From Luteibacter aegosomatis (GTDB lineage Bacteria; Pseudomonadota; Gammaproteobacteria; Xanthomonadales; Rhodanobacteraceae): 64,000 nt of DNA. Below, piece by piece: positions 53,285 through 63,022 of this stretch; positions within the stretch are counted from its first letter, which is position 1; the number at the start of each line of letters is the position of its first letter. A model generated the notes under the pieces. That model saw only the letters and a program-made list of their open reading frames with translations. It had not been told where the DNA came from and made no database searches. A program made the translations under genes and the position numbers. Location of the stretch: assembly GCF_023078455.1 (NCBI RefSeq), contig NZ_CP095740.1:558001-622000 (forward strand). Direction: 5' to 3'.

Positions 53285-55486
53285 ATGTCCGCACCTCGCC
53301 GTACCGCGTTCGTCGCGTCGCTGGGACTCGTGTTTGCCGTCGCGGGAGCGCGCGCCGCCGAGGCGGACCAGGCGCGCTGGCGACGCGAGGCGCAGGCCGT
53401 GACCGTCGTCCGCGACGACTGGGGCATCGCCCACGTGCACGGCAGGACCGACGCCGATGCGGTGTTCGGCATGGCCTATGCGCAGGCCGAAGACGACTTC
53501 AACCGCGTGGAAACCAACTACTTGGTCTCCCTCGGCCGGCTGGCCGAGGCCGAAGGGGAGGCGGCGCTGTGGAAAGACCTGCGCCAGCGCCTGTTCATCG
53601 ACGAAACGCAGTTGAAGTCGCTCTACGCTCGCAGCCCGTCGTGGCTGAAGGCCTTGATGGATGCCTGGGCCGATGGCCTCAACTTTTACCTCGCCACGCA
53701 TCCCGACGTGCATCCGCGCGTCATCACGCGCTTCGAGCCGTGGATGGCGTTGAGCTTCAGCGAAGGCAGCATCGGCGGCGACATCGAACGCATTTCCACC
53801 AAGGGGCTGCAGGCGTTCTACGGCGACGATGCCGCGGGAGCGCTCGCCCAGGCCACGCCGCCGCCGAGCTGGTGGGAGCCTACCGGCTCCAACGGCATCG
53901 CCATCGCACCGAAACTCACGGCGAACGGCCACGCGCTGCTGCTGATCAACCCGCACACGTCGTTCTTCTTCCGCTCCGAATTGCAGATGACGAGCGACGA
54001 AGGCCTCAACGCCTATGGCGCGGTCACCTGGGGCCAGTTCTTCATCTACCAGGGCTTCAATCCGCACATCGGCTGGATGCATACCTCGTCGGGCATCGAC
54101 GTGGTGGACGAATTCGCCGAGGACGTGGTGAAGCGCGAGGGCAAGGTGTTCTACCACCACGGCAAGATGCTGCGCCCCATGACCACGCACGGGGTGACGC
54201 TGCGCGTACGCAACGCGGACGGCACGATGGGCGAGCGCACGTTCATCACCTATGCCTCGCATCACGGTCCCATCGTGCGTGCCGACGGCACGCGCTGGAT
54301 CGCCACGGCGCTGATGAACAAGCCCATGGAAGCGCTGGAACAGAGCTGGTTGCGCACCAAGGCCAACGACTATTCCGCCTACATGAAGGTGGCCGAGCTC
54401 AAGGCCAATTCGTCGAACAACACGATCTACGCGGACGACAAGGGCAATATCGCCTACCTGCATCCGCAGTTCATCCCCGCGCGCGACGACACGTTCGATT
54501 ACACCAAGCCGGTGGACGGTAGCGATCCGGAAGCCGACTGGCGTCCGCTGCTGCCGCTGGACAAGGCGCCGCACCTGCTCAATCCCGGCACCGGCTGGAT
54601 ATTCAACACCAACGACTGGCCGTATTCCGCCGCGGGTCCCGACAGCCCGAAGCAGGCCGATTACCCGCGCTACATGGATTCGGTGGGCGAGAACCCCCGT
54701 GGCCTGCATGCCACGAAGGTGCTCACCGGCCAGCACGACATGACCAAGGCCTCGCTCCTGGCGGCGGCCTTCGACCCGTATCTTCCCGCCTTCGAGCGGC
54801 AGTTGCCGATCCTCGTCCGCGATTACGACGGGCTCGACGCGAGCGATCCGCTGAAGAAGAAGCTGGCCGGGCCCGTCGGCATGTTGCGCCGCTGGGACTA
54901 CCGCTGGGGCATCGCCTCGATGCCGACCACGCTGGCCGTGTATTGGGGCGACACGCTCTGGGACGCGGTGAGCAAGGACGATACGCAGGAAGGCCTGTCG
55001 ATCTACGACGTGATGGCCGAGAAGGCGGGCCCGGCGAAGCGCCTGAAAGCGCTTTCGGAAGCGGTCGACCGGCTGGAGCGCGACTTCGGCGACTGGGGCG
55101 TGCCGTGGGGCGAGGTCAATCGCTACCAGCGCAACGACGGCGCTATCGTGCAGACGTTCGACGACGCGAAGCCTAGCCTCCCCGTGCCGTTCACCTCGTC
55201 GCGCTGGGGTTCGCTCGCGTCGTTCGGTGCGCATCGCTGGCCGGGCACGAAGAAGTATTACGGCACCAGCGGCAACAGCTTCGTGGCCGTGGTGGAGTTC
55301 GGGCCGAAGGTGAGCGCGCGGGCCGTCACCATCGGCGGCGAGAGCGGGCATCCGGATTCGCGGCATTTCGACGACGAGGCCGAGCGTTACACCACCGGCA
55401 ACCTGCGCAAGGTCTATTTCTGGCCCGAAGACCTGCAAGGCCACGTCGAAAGCACCTACCACCCCGGCTCGAAGGACGCGCCATGA
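53285..55486 (+). CDS. Penicillin acylase-family (Ntn) amidase, exported
   Basis: This enzyme class hydrolyses acyl amides, including penicillin and N-acyl homoserine lactones, after self-cleavage. The 733-residue precursor starts [20 protein letters not shown] with a signal peptide ending near ARA. The alpha chain runs to about residue 200, and the new N-terminal Ser of the beta chain is in [12 protein letters not shown] (G-S-N-G). The beta chain also shows [15 protein letters not shown] and [19 protein letters not shown]. The substrate is not identifiable. It overlaps an amidohydrolase gene by 4 bp, suggesting sequential steps on one compound. Confidence 0.93.
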   Translation: MSAPRRTAFVASLGLVFAVAGARAAEADQARWRREAQAVTVVRDDWGIAHVHGRTDADAVFGMAYAQAEDDFNRVETNYLVSLGRLAEAEGEAALWKDLRQRLFIDETQLKSLYARSPSWLKALMDAWADGLNFYLATHPDVHPRVITRFEPWMALSFSEGSIGGDIERISTKGLQAFYGDDAAGALAQATPPPSWWEPTGSNGIAIAPKLTANGHALLLINPHTSFFFRSELQMTSDEGLNAYGAVTWGQFFIYQGFNPHIGWMHTSSGIDVVDEFAEDVVKREGKVFYHHGKMLRPMTTHGVTLRVRNADGTMGERTFITYASHHGPIVRADGTRWIATALMNKPMEALEQSWLRTKANDYSAYMKVAELKANSSNNTIYADDKGNIAYLHPQFIPARDDTFDYTKPVDGSDPEADWRPLLPLDKAPHLLNPGTGWIFNTNDWPYSAAGPDSPKQADYPRYMDSVGENPRGLHATKVLTGQHDMTKASLLAAAFDPYLPAFERQLPILVRDYDGLDASDPLKKKLAGPVGMLRRWDYRWGIASMPTTLAVYWGDTLWDAVSKDDTQEGLSIYDVMAEKAGPAKRLKALSEAVDRLERDFGDWGVPWGEVNRYQRNDGAIVQTFDDAKPSLPVPFTSSRWGSLASFGAHRWPGTKKYYGTSGNSFVAVVEFGPKVSARAVTIGGESGHPDSRHFDDEAERYTTGNLRKVYFWPEDLQGHVESTYHPGSKDAP

Positions 55487-56790
55487 ACATGCTTCGCAGG
55501 CTTACCCTCGCCGGCGGCCTCGCGCTGGCCTTCGCCGTGTCCGCGCAGGACGTGCCGCGGCCCGCCGACCATCCCTTGCTGCTCAAGGCCGATCGCGTGT
55601 TCGACGCGAGCGGCGCGCAGGCGCACGACGGATGGGTGGTGCTCGTGCAGGGCGGCAAGATCGCCGCGGTGGGGCCCGAAGCCAAGGTGTCCGCGCCGGC
55701 CGGCACCGAGACGCTCTCGCTTCCGGGCATGACCCTGCTTCCGGGCCTGATCGATGCGCACTCCCACGTGTTCCTGCATCCATACAACGAGACGTTGTGG
55801 AACGACCAGGTGCTGAAGGAAACGCTCGCGTTCCGCACCGTCGAAGCGGTGAAGCACGTGCGCGACACGCTGATGAATGGTTACACCGCGTTGCGCGACC
55901 TCGGCACGGAAGGCGCCGGCTACGCCGACGTCGACGTGCAGAAGGCGATCGACAAGGGCCTGATCCCTGGGCCGCACCTGTTCGTGGCCACGCGGGCGAC
56001 GGTCGCGGCCCATTGCTACGGCCCCGGCCCGTTGGGCTTTCGCGAGGACGTCGACCTGCCGCAGGGCGCGATCCCCGTGAGCGGCACGGCGCAGATGATC
56101 GACGCCGTGCGCGACCAGGCGGCGCATGGCGCGGACTGGATCAAGCTCTATGCCGATTATCATTGCGGCAAGGCGAAGGGCTCGATGCCCACGCTGTCGC
56201 AGGAAGAACTCGACGCGGCCGTGGCCACCGCGCATGCGATGGGCCTGCCCGTCGCGGTGCATTCGAGCACGGCCGAGGGCATGCGCCGTTCGGTGATGGC
56301 GGGCGTCGACACCATCGAGCACGGCTACGACGGCACGCCGGAGGTGTTCGCGCTGATGAAGAAGCACGGCGTGGCCTACATGCCCACGCTGGAGGCCAGC
56401 GCGGCCTACGCGGAATACTTCGGTGGCTGGACGCCGGGCCATCCACCGACGGACGACATGAAGCGCTCGGCCGAGGCGTTCAAACGCGCGATGGACGCCG
56501 GCGTCACCATCGGCGACGGCAGCGACGTCGGTGTGTTCAGCCACGGCACCAACTACAAGGAACTGGAATGGATGGTGCGCGACGGCATGACGCCGTCGCA
56601 GGCCCTGCTCGCCGCGACGGCGGTGAACGCGAAGGTGCTTCGCCAGCAGGATCGATTCGGCCAGCTCAAGGCCGGGCTCGATGCCGACATCATCGCGGTG
56701 CCGGGCGATCCGACGAAGGATATCTCCGTGCTGTCGAACGTCCCGTTCGTGATGAAGGGCGGGGCGATCTACAAGCGCCCGTCTCCATAG
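55483..56790 (+). CDS. Exported amidohydrolase (prolidase/imidazolonepropionase-like)
   Basis: The 435-residue protein starts [20 protein letters not shown] with a signal peptide ending near SAQ. Binuclear amidohydrolase ligands can be followed: HxH in LIDAHSHVF, Lys in [12 protein letters not shown], His in [10 protein letters not shown], His in DTIEHGYDG and Asp in GDGSDVGVF. This resembles exported Xaa-Pro or cyclic-amide hydrolases. It is translationally coupled to the acylase gene. The compound they act on is unknown. Confidence 0.92.
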   Translation: MNMLRRLTLAGGLALAFAVSAQDVPRPADHPLLLKADRVFDASGAQAHDGWVVLVQGGKIAAVGPEAKVSAPAGTETLSLPGMTLLPGLIDAHSHVFLHPYNETLWNDQVLKETLAFRTVEAVKHVRDTLMNGYTALRDLGTEGAGYADVDVQKAIDKGLIPGPHLFVATRATVAAHCYGPGPLGFREDVDLPQGAIPVSGTAQMIDAVRDQAAHGADWIKLYADYHCGKAKGSMPTLSQEELDAAVATAHAMGLPVAVHSSTAEGMRRSVMAGVDTIEHGYDGTPEVFALMKKHGVAYMPTLEASAAYAEYFGGWTPGHPPTDDMKRSAEAFKRAMDAGVTIGDGSDVGVFSHGTNYKELEWMVRDGMTPSQALLAATAVNAKVLRQQDRFGQLKAGLDADIIAVPGDPTKDISVLSNVPFVMKGGAIYKRPSP

Positions 56791-56791
56791 G

Positions 56792-56868
56792 ATTCGCGGA
56801 CAGGGTCCGCTCCCACCCTTCGGTAGCGTCCTTTCTACCGGAGGGTGGGAGCGGACCCTGTCCGCGAT
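56792..56868. repeat. REP-like family 2, copy 3
   Basis: The outer arms ATTCGCGGACAGGGTCCGCT and its near-complement enclose CTTCGGTAGCGTCCTTTCTACCGGAG. It sits between the convergent amidohydrolase and SDR genes, the same type of location as copy 1. Confidence 0.87.
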
Positions 56869-56874
56869 AAAGGA

Positions 56875-57858
56875 CTAGCCCCGGTCCAGGCTTACACCCG
56901 TCTGCTCCTCGCTCAGCGCCCAAAGCGTCTCGGCGCCGTCCGCATCGACCGCATACGGGCGAACCCCCGCCATCTTGCGCAACTCCGCGATGTCGGTCGT
57001 ATCGGTCAGCAACAGCGGCGCGACATCGCAATCCTCCAGATACAGCCCGCCCATCCCGTCGAGCCGTGCGCTGGTCGCCGCCCAGACGCTCGTCGCCGCG
57101 CCCTGCGGCACGCTCTTCATGCCCTGCGCCACCTCCGCCACCGGCTTGCCGTGCTCGTCGATCACGCCGAAGCCGCGCAATTCCTCTTCGCTCATGTAGC
57201 GGGCGAGGTCGGTCATGATCGCGCCGGGATGCAACGAGAACGCGCGGATGCCGTCGGCCTTGCCACGCGCGTCGGCACCCACGGCGAAGAGCACGTTGGC
57301 CGTCTTCGACTGGCCGTAGGCCGTCCAGCGGTCGTAATCGCGATGCTGGTAATGCGGATCGTCGAAGACGACGGGCGAGAAACGATGCCCGCGCGAGGAC
57401 ACCGAGACGATGCGCGCTCCGTTGGCTTTGCGCATCAGCGGCCATAGACGTACGGCTAGCTGGAAATGACCGAGGTGGTTGGTGGCGAACTGCCGCTCGT
57501 AACCGCGCGCGTCGCGTTCGAGCGGGCAGGCCATCACGCCCGCGTTGTTGATGAGCAGGTGCAGCGCGTCGCCGCGTTCGACGAGCGTGCGGGCGAAGGC
57601 ATCCACGGACGCGGGATCGGCGAGGTCCATGGGCAGCAACTCGACGTCCAGTGCGTCGAGGGCGCGACGGGCCTTGTCCATGTCGCGGGCGGGCACGGTC
57701 ACCCGGGCGCCGGCGCCGAGCAGCACGCGGACGGTTTCCAGGCCCAGGCCGGCATAGCCGCCGGTGACCACGGCGTGCTTGCCGGTCAGGTCGATGCCTT
57801 CGATGACCTCGGCGGCCGTCGTGGTCGCGCCGAAGCCGGAGGGGAGGGGGGATTGCAT
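56875..57858 (-). CDS. Short-chain dehydrogenase/reductase (SDR)
   Basis: The 327-residue protein starts MQSPLPSGFGATTTAAEVIE. The classical SDR motifs are present: VVTGGYAGLGLETVRVL for NAD(P) binding, INNAGVMACP, Ser in VSVSSRGHRF, and the active-site YGQSK. The long form with SLHPGAIMTDLARY and a C-terminal extension resembles bacterial WW-domain-oxidoreductase/retinol-dehydrogenase-like SDRs. The substrate is unknown. A divergent AraC-type gene starts 78 bp away and probably regulates it. Confidence 0.92.
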   Translation of the reverse strand: MQSPLPSGFGATTTAAEVIEGIDLTGKHAVVTGGYAGLGLETVRVLLGAGARVTVPARDMDKARRALDALDVELLPMDLADPASVDAFARTLVERGDALHLLINNAGVMACPLERDARGYERQFATNHLGHFQLAVRLWPLMRKANGARIVSVSSRGHRFSPVVFDDPHYQHRDYDRWTAYGQSKTANVLFAVGADARGKADGIRAFSLHPGAIMTDLARYMSEEELRGFGVIDEHGKPVAEVAQGMKSVPQGAATSVWAATSARLDGMGGLYLEDCDVAPLLLTDTTDIAELRKMAGVRPYAVDADGAETLWALSEEQTGVSLDRG

Positions 57859-57936
57859 GGTGGGGCTCCTCGGTAGGGTTCCCTCCCAAGGTAAGGGCGC
57901 CGGCCCGGACGACGAATGCTTGAAAGTCCCGGATGC

Positions 57937-58872
57937 ATGAGTGATCGTACGGAAATGACGGACGATCCCATTACCGAGTTCCTGCGCCTGGCCGAGGTCG
58001 AGTCGGTGATGTCCGGCGGCTTTACCGCCGGCGGCGACTGGTCCGTGCGCTTTCCCCCGCCGGACAAGCTGAAATTCTTCGCCTCGGCGCGCGGCGGCTG
58101 CGTCCTGCGCATGGAAGGCGACACCGACGACGTGCCGCTGGCGGAAGGCGACGTGGTGCTGCTCATCGCCCCGCGTGGCTTCGTGCTGTGCAGCGACCCG
58201 TCCGTCATGCCGCGCGAGGCGCGCGAGTTTTTCGGGGACGTTCGCGGCGGGATCGTCCAGGTGAACGAGGGCGACGACACGCTCCACATCGGCGGTCACG
58301 TGCGCCTGCATCCCGACTACGAGCCCATGCTGACGGGTGCGCTGCCGCCCTGGATCCACGTGCGCGCGACGGCGCCGGAAGCGTCGATCATGCGCTGGCT
58401 GATCGACCGCATGGTGGAAGAAAGCGCGGCGTCGCGTCCCGCCGCCGGCCTCATGCTGACCCAGCTGGCCCATCTTCTCTTCGTGCAGATCCTCCGGGCC
58501 CACATGGCCTCGGGCGAATCGCTGCGCGCTGGCTGGCTGCGTGCCGCCGCCGATCCGCGGCTCGCTCCCGTGCTCAGGCGGATCCATGCCGATCCGGCGC
58601 AGCCCTGGCGCCTGGACGACATGGCCCGCGCGGCCGCCATGTCGCGCACGGTGTTCGCCGCGCACTTCAAGGCCGTGGCCGGCGTCGCGCCGCTGGCGTA
58701 TCTCACGCAATGGCGCATGCGGCTGGCCACCCATGCCCTGCGTCGCGGCAGCGTGCCGGTCGCGGTGCTGGCGCGCGATCTGGGCTACGCGTCGGAAAGC
58801 GCCTTCAGCCATGCGTTCAAGCGCGTGGTGGGCGTGTCGCCCGCGCGTTTCGCGCTGTCGTCCGTCGCCTGA
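57937..58872 (+). CDS. AraC-family regulator with cupin sensor
   Basis: The 311-residue protein starts at 57937 (MSDRTEMTDDPITEFLRL); other in-frame ATGs at 57916 and 57955 are possible. The first part is the cupin-type AraC sensor (RFPPPDKLKFFASARGGCVL, AEGDVVLLIAPRGFVLCSD). The C-terminal AraC helix-turn-helix pair spans about 215-305 (RLDDMARAAAMSRTVFAAHF, LARDLGYASESAFSHAFKRV). This kind of regulator is commonly divergent from an SDR gene, as here. Confidence 0.9.
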   Translation: MSDRTEMTDDPITEFLRLAEVESVMSGGFTAGGDWSVRFPPPDKLKFFASARGGCVLRMEGDTDDVPLAEGDVVLLIAPRGFVLCSDPSVMPREAREFFGDVRGGIVQVNEGDDTLHIGGHVRLHPDYEPMLTGALPPWIHVRATAPEASIMRWLIDRMVEESAASRPAAGLMLTQLAHLLFVQILRAHMASGESLRAGWLRAAADPRLAPVLRRIHADPAQPWRLDDMARAAAMSRTVFAAHFKAVAGVAPLAYLTQWRMRLATHALRRGSVPVAVLARDLGYASESAFSHAFKRVVGVSPARFALSSVA

Positions 58873-58922
58873 CCGCGGGGGCTTCGGCATACTCGGCAGC
58901 CACGAAGGGAACGGGGGCGGGA

Positions 58923-59756
58923 ATGAACGGGGATCGTCAGATCTGGCTGGGCCGCGACGGCGAGGAATTCGGGCCGTATCCGGAATCGCAGGTGCGCCAG
59001 TGGGCCGCGTCGGGGCAGGTGACCCAGGCGACGCTCGCCTGGTGCGAGGGCATGCCGACCTGGCGACCGTTGGGCGAAGTGCTCGGTGGCGAGCCGGCGG
59101 GCAACGCGCCCCCGAGGCCGCCGATGCCGCCCGGGCCGCCCGGGCCGCCCGAGCTGACGCGGCCGATCGATCCCGTCCGCGCGCGCCTGCCCGAGCCGCC
59201 GTCGTTGCATTGGTTCCTGCTGCTGGTGTTGTGCCTGGTCACCGCCGGCCTGCTCGCCATCGTGTGGCCGTTCGTGCAGGCCTCGTGGGTGAAGAAGATC
59301 GACCCCGAAAGCAAGTCGACGACATGGCTGGTCGCTTCCCTGGTGTGCCTGGGCGGGTCGTGGCTGTTCGCTTTCGGCACGGGCGTGATGGTGGGCTTCT
59401 CCGAAGAGGCGGACCTGTTCGCGTCGCTCCCCGTCCTGGCCGTGGGATACGCGGTCTGGTTGCTCCAGTACGCCTTCCTGCTGACCGCCTTCTTCAGCAT
59501 GTCTGCCTCGATGCGCAAGGTCTTGCCCCGTTATGGCCTCGTTCCGCGGATCGGGCACGTGACGCTGTTCTTCTTCACGGTGTTCTACCTGCAGGGCCAG
59601 TTGACCTGGATGTCCCGATGGCGGCAGACCGGCCAGACCGAGCCGCCGCCGCCCAAGGCCGTGTTCTGGATCCTTTGGTGCATCCCGGTGCTGCTGGGTT
59701 CGCTGCTGGTCTTCGTCGCCTTCGCCGCGCTGCATCGGCCCGGTGCGTGGGGCTAG
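58923..59756 (+). CDS. GYF-2 domain membrane protein
   Basis: The 277-residue protein starts MNGDRQIWLGRDGEEFGPYP. Residues 5-55 form a GYF-2 (DUF4339) domain with GPYPESQVRQWAASGQVTQA and WRPLGEVLG. A Pro-rich linker follows (PPRPPMPPGPPGPPELT), and then four or five transmembrane helices. GYF-2 proteins bind proline-rich peptides; the linker may be an internal ligand. The function is unknown. It is 46 bp after the AraC-type gene and 120 bp before gmk. Confidence 0.85.
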   Translation: MNGDRQIWLGRDGEEFGPYPESQVRQWAASGQVTQATLAWCEGMPTWRPLGEVLGGEPAGNAPPRPPMPPGPPGPPELTRPIDPVRARLPEPPSLHWFLLLVLCLVTAGLLAIVWPFVQASWVKKIDPESKSTTWLVASLVCLGGSWLFAFGTGVMVGFSEEADLFASLPVLAVGYAVWLLQYAFLLTAFFSMSASMRKVLPRYGLVPRIGHVTLFFFTVFYLQGQLTWMSRWRQTGQTEPPPPKAVFWILWCIPVLLGSLLVFVAFAALHRPGAWG

Positions 59757-59876
59757 CGCGGAGGAATCCGGCTACAATCCCGTTTTGCGCAACGAAAAGC
59801 ACCCCCGTCACGGCCTCGTCCGCCACGGGCGGGGCGTTCGGGAGAGAGTCATGACCACCCATCGAGAGACCCGCGG

Positions 59877-60494
59877 ATGACGCCAGGCACCCTGTTCGTG
59901 GTGGCCGCGCCGTCGGGCGCGGGCAAGTCGACGCTGGTCAACGCGCTGCTCGAACGGGAGCCGCAGATCTCGCTGTCCATCTCCCACACCACCCGGCCGC
60001 CACGCCCGGGCGAGCAGTACGGCCGCCACTATTTCTTCGTGGCACGCCCGGATTTCGAGAAGGAAATCACCGACGGCATCTTCCTCGAGCATGCCGAGGT
60101 GCACGGCAACCTGTACGGCACGTCGCGCACGGTGGTCGAGGAGAAGTTGGGCAGCGGCGCCGACGTGCTGCTGGAGATCGACTGGCAGGGCGCGCGCCAG
60201 GTGCGCCAGGGCAAGCCCGATTGCGTGAGCGTGTTCATCCTGCCGCCCTCGCGCGCGGAACTGGAGCGCCGCCTCCGGGGTCGTAACACCGACGCGGCGG
60301 ACGTCATCGAGCGCCGGTTGATCAATTCCCGCGAAGAGATCGCCCATGCGCACGAATTCGACTACATCATCGTCAACGATCGCTTCGAGGACGCCCTGGC
60401 CGACCTCCAGGCGATCGTCCGGGCCGTCCGCCTTCGCGCGCCCCTCGAGGCGTTGCGTCACCACGAGCTGATCCAGGAGCTGATCGCCCCATGA
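59877..60494 (+). CDS. gmk: Guanylate kinase
   Basis: Guanylate kinase phosphorylates GMP to GDP. The 205-residue protein starts MTPGTLFVVAAPSGAGKSTL; the P-loop is APSGAGKST, and the GMP-binding SHTTRPPRPGEQYGRHYFF follows. Motifs VLLEIDWQGARQVR and RLINSREEIAHAHEFDYI complete the family picture. The stop overlaps mlaF by 4 bp, an unusual link between nucleotide metabolism and lipid transport genes. Confidence 0.96.
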   Translation: MTPGTLFVVAAPSGAGKSTLVNALLEREPQISLSISHTTRPPRPGEQYGRHYFFVARPDFEKEITDGIFLEHAEVHGNLYGTSRTVVEEKLGSGADVLLEIDWQGARQVRQGKPDCVSVFILPPSRAELERRLRGRNTDAADVIERRLINSREEIAHAHEFDYIIVNDRFEDALADLQAIVRAVRLRAPLEALRHHELIQELIAP

Positions 60495-61303
60495 CCGACG
60501 ACGCCATCGTCCGCGTGCGCGGACTGACCACGGTCCTCAACGGCAAGACCATCTTCGATGCGCTCGACCTCGACATCCCGCGTGGCAAGGTCACGGCCAT
60601 CATGGGACCCAGCGGTACGGGCAAGACGACCCTGCTCAAGCACATCACCGGGCAGATGCGCGGCGATGCGGGCAGCGTCGAGGTCGACGGCGAGAACGTG
60701 CCGGCGCTGTCGCGCGAGCGCCTCTTCCGGTTGCGCGAGCGCATCGGCTACCTGTTCCAGAACTCGGCCCTGCTCACCGACTTCGACGTCTTCGAGAACG
60801 TGGCCTTCCCGTTGCGCCAGCACACGCGGTTGCCGGAAGAACTCATCCGCAACATCGTGCTCAACAAGCTGCAGGCCGTGGGCCTGCGCGGCGCCGCGCG
60901 GCTGATGCCCACCGAGCTGTCGGGCGGCATGGCGCGTCGCGTGGCGCTGGCGCGTGCCATCGTCTTCGACCCGGCGCTCATCCTCTACGACGAACCTTTC
61001 GTGGGCCTGGACCCCATCGCGCTCAACCAGGTGCTGCTGCTCATCCGCACACTCAACGAAACGCTGGGCATCACCAGCGTGCTGGTGGCCCACGAACTGG
61101 CGGCGGTGCAGAAGGTGGCCGACCACGTCTACCTCATCGCCAACGGCAAGGTCGTGGCCCACGGCGCGCCCGACACGCTGGCCACCGACGGCTCGCCGTG
61201 GACGGCGCAGTTCTTCGGTGGCGAGGCCGATGGCCCGGTGCCGTTCCAGTATCCCGCGGGCGATTACGCCGCCGCGCTCGGTTTCCCCGGAGGCAAGGCA
61301 TGA
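60491..61303 (+). CDS. mlaF: Phospholipid ABC transporter ATP-binding protein MlaF
   Basis: MlaF is the ATPase of the MlaFEDB complex that moves phospholipids between the inner and outer membranes. The 270-residue protein starts MTDDAIVRVRGLTTVLNGKT. Walker A is GPSGTGKTTLL, the signature LSGGMARRVALARAI, Walker B LILYDEPFVGLDP. The ATG overlaps the gmk stop, and the stop overlaps mlaE. Confidence 0.95.
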   Translation: MTDDAIVRVRGLTTVLNGKTIFDALDLDIPRGKVTAIMGPSGTGKTTLLKHITGQMRGDAGSVEVDGENVPALSRERLFRLRERIGYLFQNSALLTDFDVFENVAFPLRQHTRLPEELIRNIVLNKLQAVGLRGAARLMPTELSGGMARRVALARAIVFDPALILYDEPFVGLDPIALNQVLLLIRTLNETLGITSVLVAHELAAVQKVADHVYLIANGKVVAHGAPDTLATDGSPWTAQFFGGEADGPVPFQYPAGDYAAALGFPGGKA

Positions 61304-62067
61304 CCACCCGGGACGACAACGTCGTCACCCGTAGCCTGGCGCAGATCGGCGCCTGCGGCATTTTCGGGCTCACCATCCTCCGCGCCATCCCGCGCAGCAT
61401 GCGCCACGGCCGCGAGACGATCCGGCAGATCTGGTTCGTCGGCGCGATGAGCCTCACCATCGTGATGACCTGCGGCCTGTTCGTGGGCATGGTGCTGGGC
61501 CTGCAGCTGTACGACGTGCTCTCGATCTTCGGCGGCACCTCGGCCACGGGCACGGTGGTGGCCATCGCCATCTATCGCGAGCTGGGGCCGGTGGTGACCG
61601 CGCTCCTGTTCGCCGGCCGCGCGGGCACCTCGATCACCGCCGAGATCGGCCTGATGCGGGCCACCGACCAGCTCGACGCCATGGAGATGATGGCGGTGGA
61701 CCCCGTGGCCTACGTGGCCGCGCCGCGCTTCCTCGCCGGCGTGATCGCGCTGCCCCTGCTGGCCATCGTGTTCTGCGCCATGGGCGTGTTTGGCGGCCAC
61801 CTGGTGGGCGTCACCTGGCTGGGCATCGACAACGGCACCTTCTGGTCGAACATGACCGCCTCCGTCGACGTCCACAAGGACATCGTCAACGGCGTCCTCC
61901 TGAAATCGGTGGCCTTCGGCATCGTCGTTTCGCTGATCGCGGTGTTCCAGGGCTATACCACCCCACCCACCAGCGAAGGCGTCGCCTATGCGACCACGCG
62001 CACCGTGGTCGCTTCGTCCATCGCCATCCTGGCGCTGGACTTCGTGCTCACGTCGTTCCTGATCTGA
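61300..62067 (+). CDS. mlaE: Phospholipid ABC transporter permease MlaE
   Basis: The 255-residue permease starts MTTRDDNVVTRSLAQIG at the 4-bp overlap with mlaF. It has about five hydrophobic helices and the MlaE motifs FVGMVLGLQLYDVL, YRELGPVVTALLFAGRAGTS, TAEIGLMRATDQLDAMEMMA and FQGYTTPPTSEGVA. It pairs with MlaF and MlaD in the inner membrane. Confidence 0.95.
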   Translation: MTTRDDNVVTRSLAQIGACGIFGLTILRAIPRSMRHGRETIRQIWFVGAMSLTIVMTCGLFVGMVLGLQLYDVLSIFGGTSATGTVVAIAIYRELGPVVTALLFAGRAGTSITAEIGLMRATDQLDAMEMMAVDPVAYVAAPRFLAGVIALPLLAIVFCAMGVFGGHLVGVTWLGIDNGTFWSNMTASVDVHKDIVNGVLLKSVAFGIVVSLIAVFQGYTTPPTSEGVAYATTRTVVASSIAILALDFVLTSFLI

Positions 62068-62125
62068 CGGCCACGGAGCCCGCCATGACTTTCATCCCTT
62101 TCGCATTCCACACGAGGATCGTGCC

Positions 62126-63001
62126 GTGACCCAGAGACGTTCCTATGCCGTCGGCACCGGCCTGTTCATCGTGCTCGGCTTCGCCGCCCTGGCCTATCTC
62201 GCCACGCAGACCACCTCGGTGGCCAATTCGCATCGCGGGTCCACCTACGACGTGACCACCCGCTTCGCCAACGTGGGCCAGCTCAAGGTCCGCGCACCGG
62301 TGAAGGTGGCGGGCGTGCGCGTGGGTTCGGTCGAATCGATCGACCTGGTGCCGGGCAAGGAAGAAGCCCGGGTCACCCTCGCCATCGACGATGGCCACAA
62401 GGACATTCCCGAGGATTCCGTGGCCACCATCTACACCAGTGGCCTGCTCGGCGACCAGTACGTCGGCATCCAGTTCGGCCAGTCGAAGAACCCGGTGAAG
62501 GAGGGCGGCGAGATCGGCCTCACCCGCCCGGCCCAGCAGCTGGAGGAAATGCTCGGCAAGTTCTTCGGCGGCGGCAGCGCCCCCGACCGCCTGGGCGGCA
62601 CCTTCCACGTGACCGGCGATTTCACCAACATCGGCGGCCTGCAGCCGGGCGCCGCGGTGAAGATGGCCGGCGTGCCCATCGGCAGCGTCGAATCGATCGT
62701 GGTCAAGCCGGGTGCCGTCGAGGCCACGGTGACCCTTGCGATCGACAAGCGCTACTCCCAGATACCCAATGACTCGGCGGCCGCGGTGTTCACAAGCGGT
62801 TTGATCGGTAGCCAGTATGTTGCGATCCAGCCCGGCGGATCGCCGGAATACCTGGCGGATGGTGACAGTCTCGTGCTGACGCAGTCTGCGCTCCAACTGG
62901 AAGACCTGATCGGCAAGTTCCTCGTGAACGGCTCGCCGAGCGACAACAAGAACGGCAACGCCCAGGGCGGTGCCCAACCCGATAACGCCGGCAAGAAATA
63001 A
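62126..63001 (+). CDS. mlaD: MCE-domain lipid transport protein MlaD, two MCE domains
   Basis: The 291-residue product starts at GTG 62126 (VTQRRSYAVGTGLFIVLGFA) with one N-terminal membrane helix; GAGG lies upstream. Two MCE domains follow, about residues 40-115 and 160-235, each with (V/M)AGV(R/P)(V/I)GSVESI and TSGL(L/I)G(D/S)QYV. They are about 45 percent identical by eye. Linkers QLEEMLGKFF and QLEDLIGKFL repeat after each. E. coli MlaD has only one MCE domain (about 183 residues). The protein should still form the hexameric ring of the complex. Confidence 0.9.
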   Translation: MTQRRSYAVGTGLFIVLGFAALAYLATQTTSVANSHRGSTYDVTTRFANVGQLKVRAPVKVAGVRVGSVESIDLVPGKEEARVTLAIDDGHKDIPEDSVATIYTSGLLGDQYVGIQFGQSKNPVKEGGEIGLTRPAQQLEEMLGKFFGGGSAPDRLGGTFHVTGDFTNIGGLQPGAAVKMAGVPIGSVESIVVKPGAVEATVTLAIDKRYSQIPNDSAAAVFTSGLIGSQYVAIQPGGSPEYLADGDSLVLTQSALQLEDLIGKFLVNGSPSDNKNGNAQGGAQPDNAGKK

Positions 63002-63022
63002 CGCCGGTCCAGGAGATACCGC

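Noticed and set aside
53276..55462. Minus-strand frame opposite the acylase
   Set aside because: Same reasoning: a GC-driven shadow of a well-supported Ntn-hydrolase gene.
59773..59778. TACAAT as a possible -10 box before gmk
   Set aside because: There is no convincing -35 box at the right distance, so it was not listed as a promoter.
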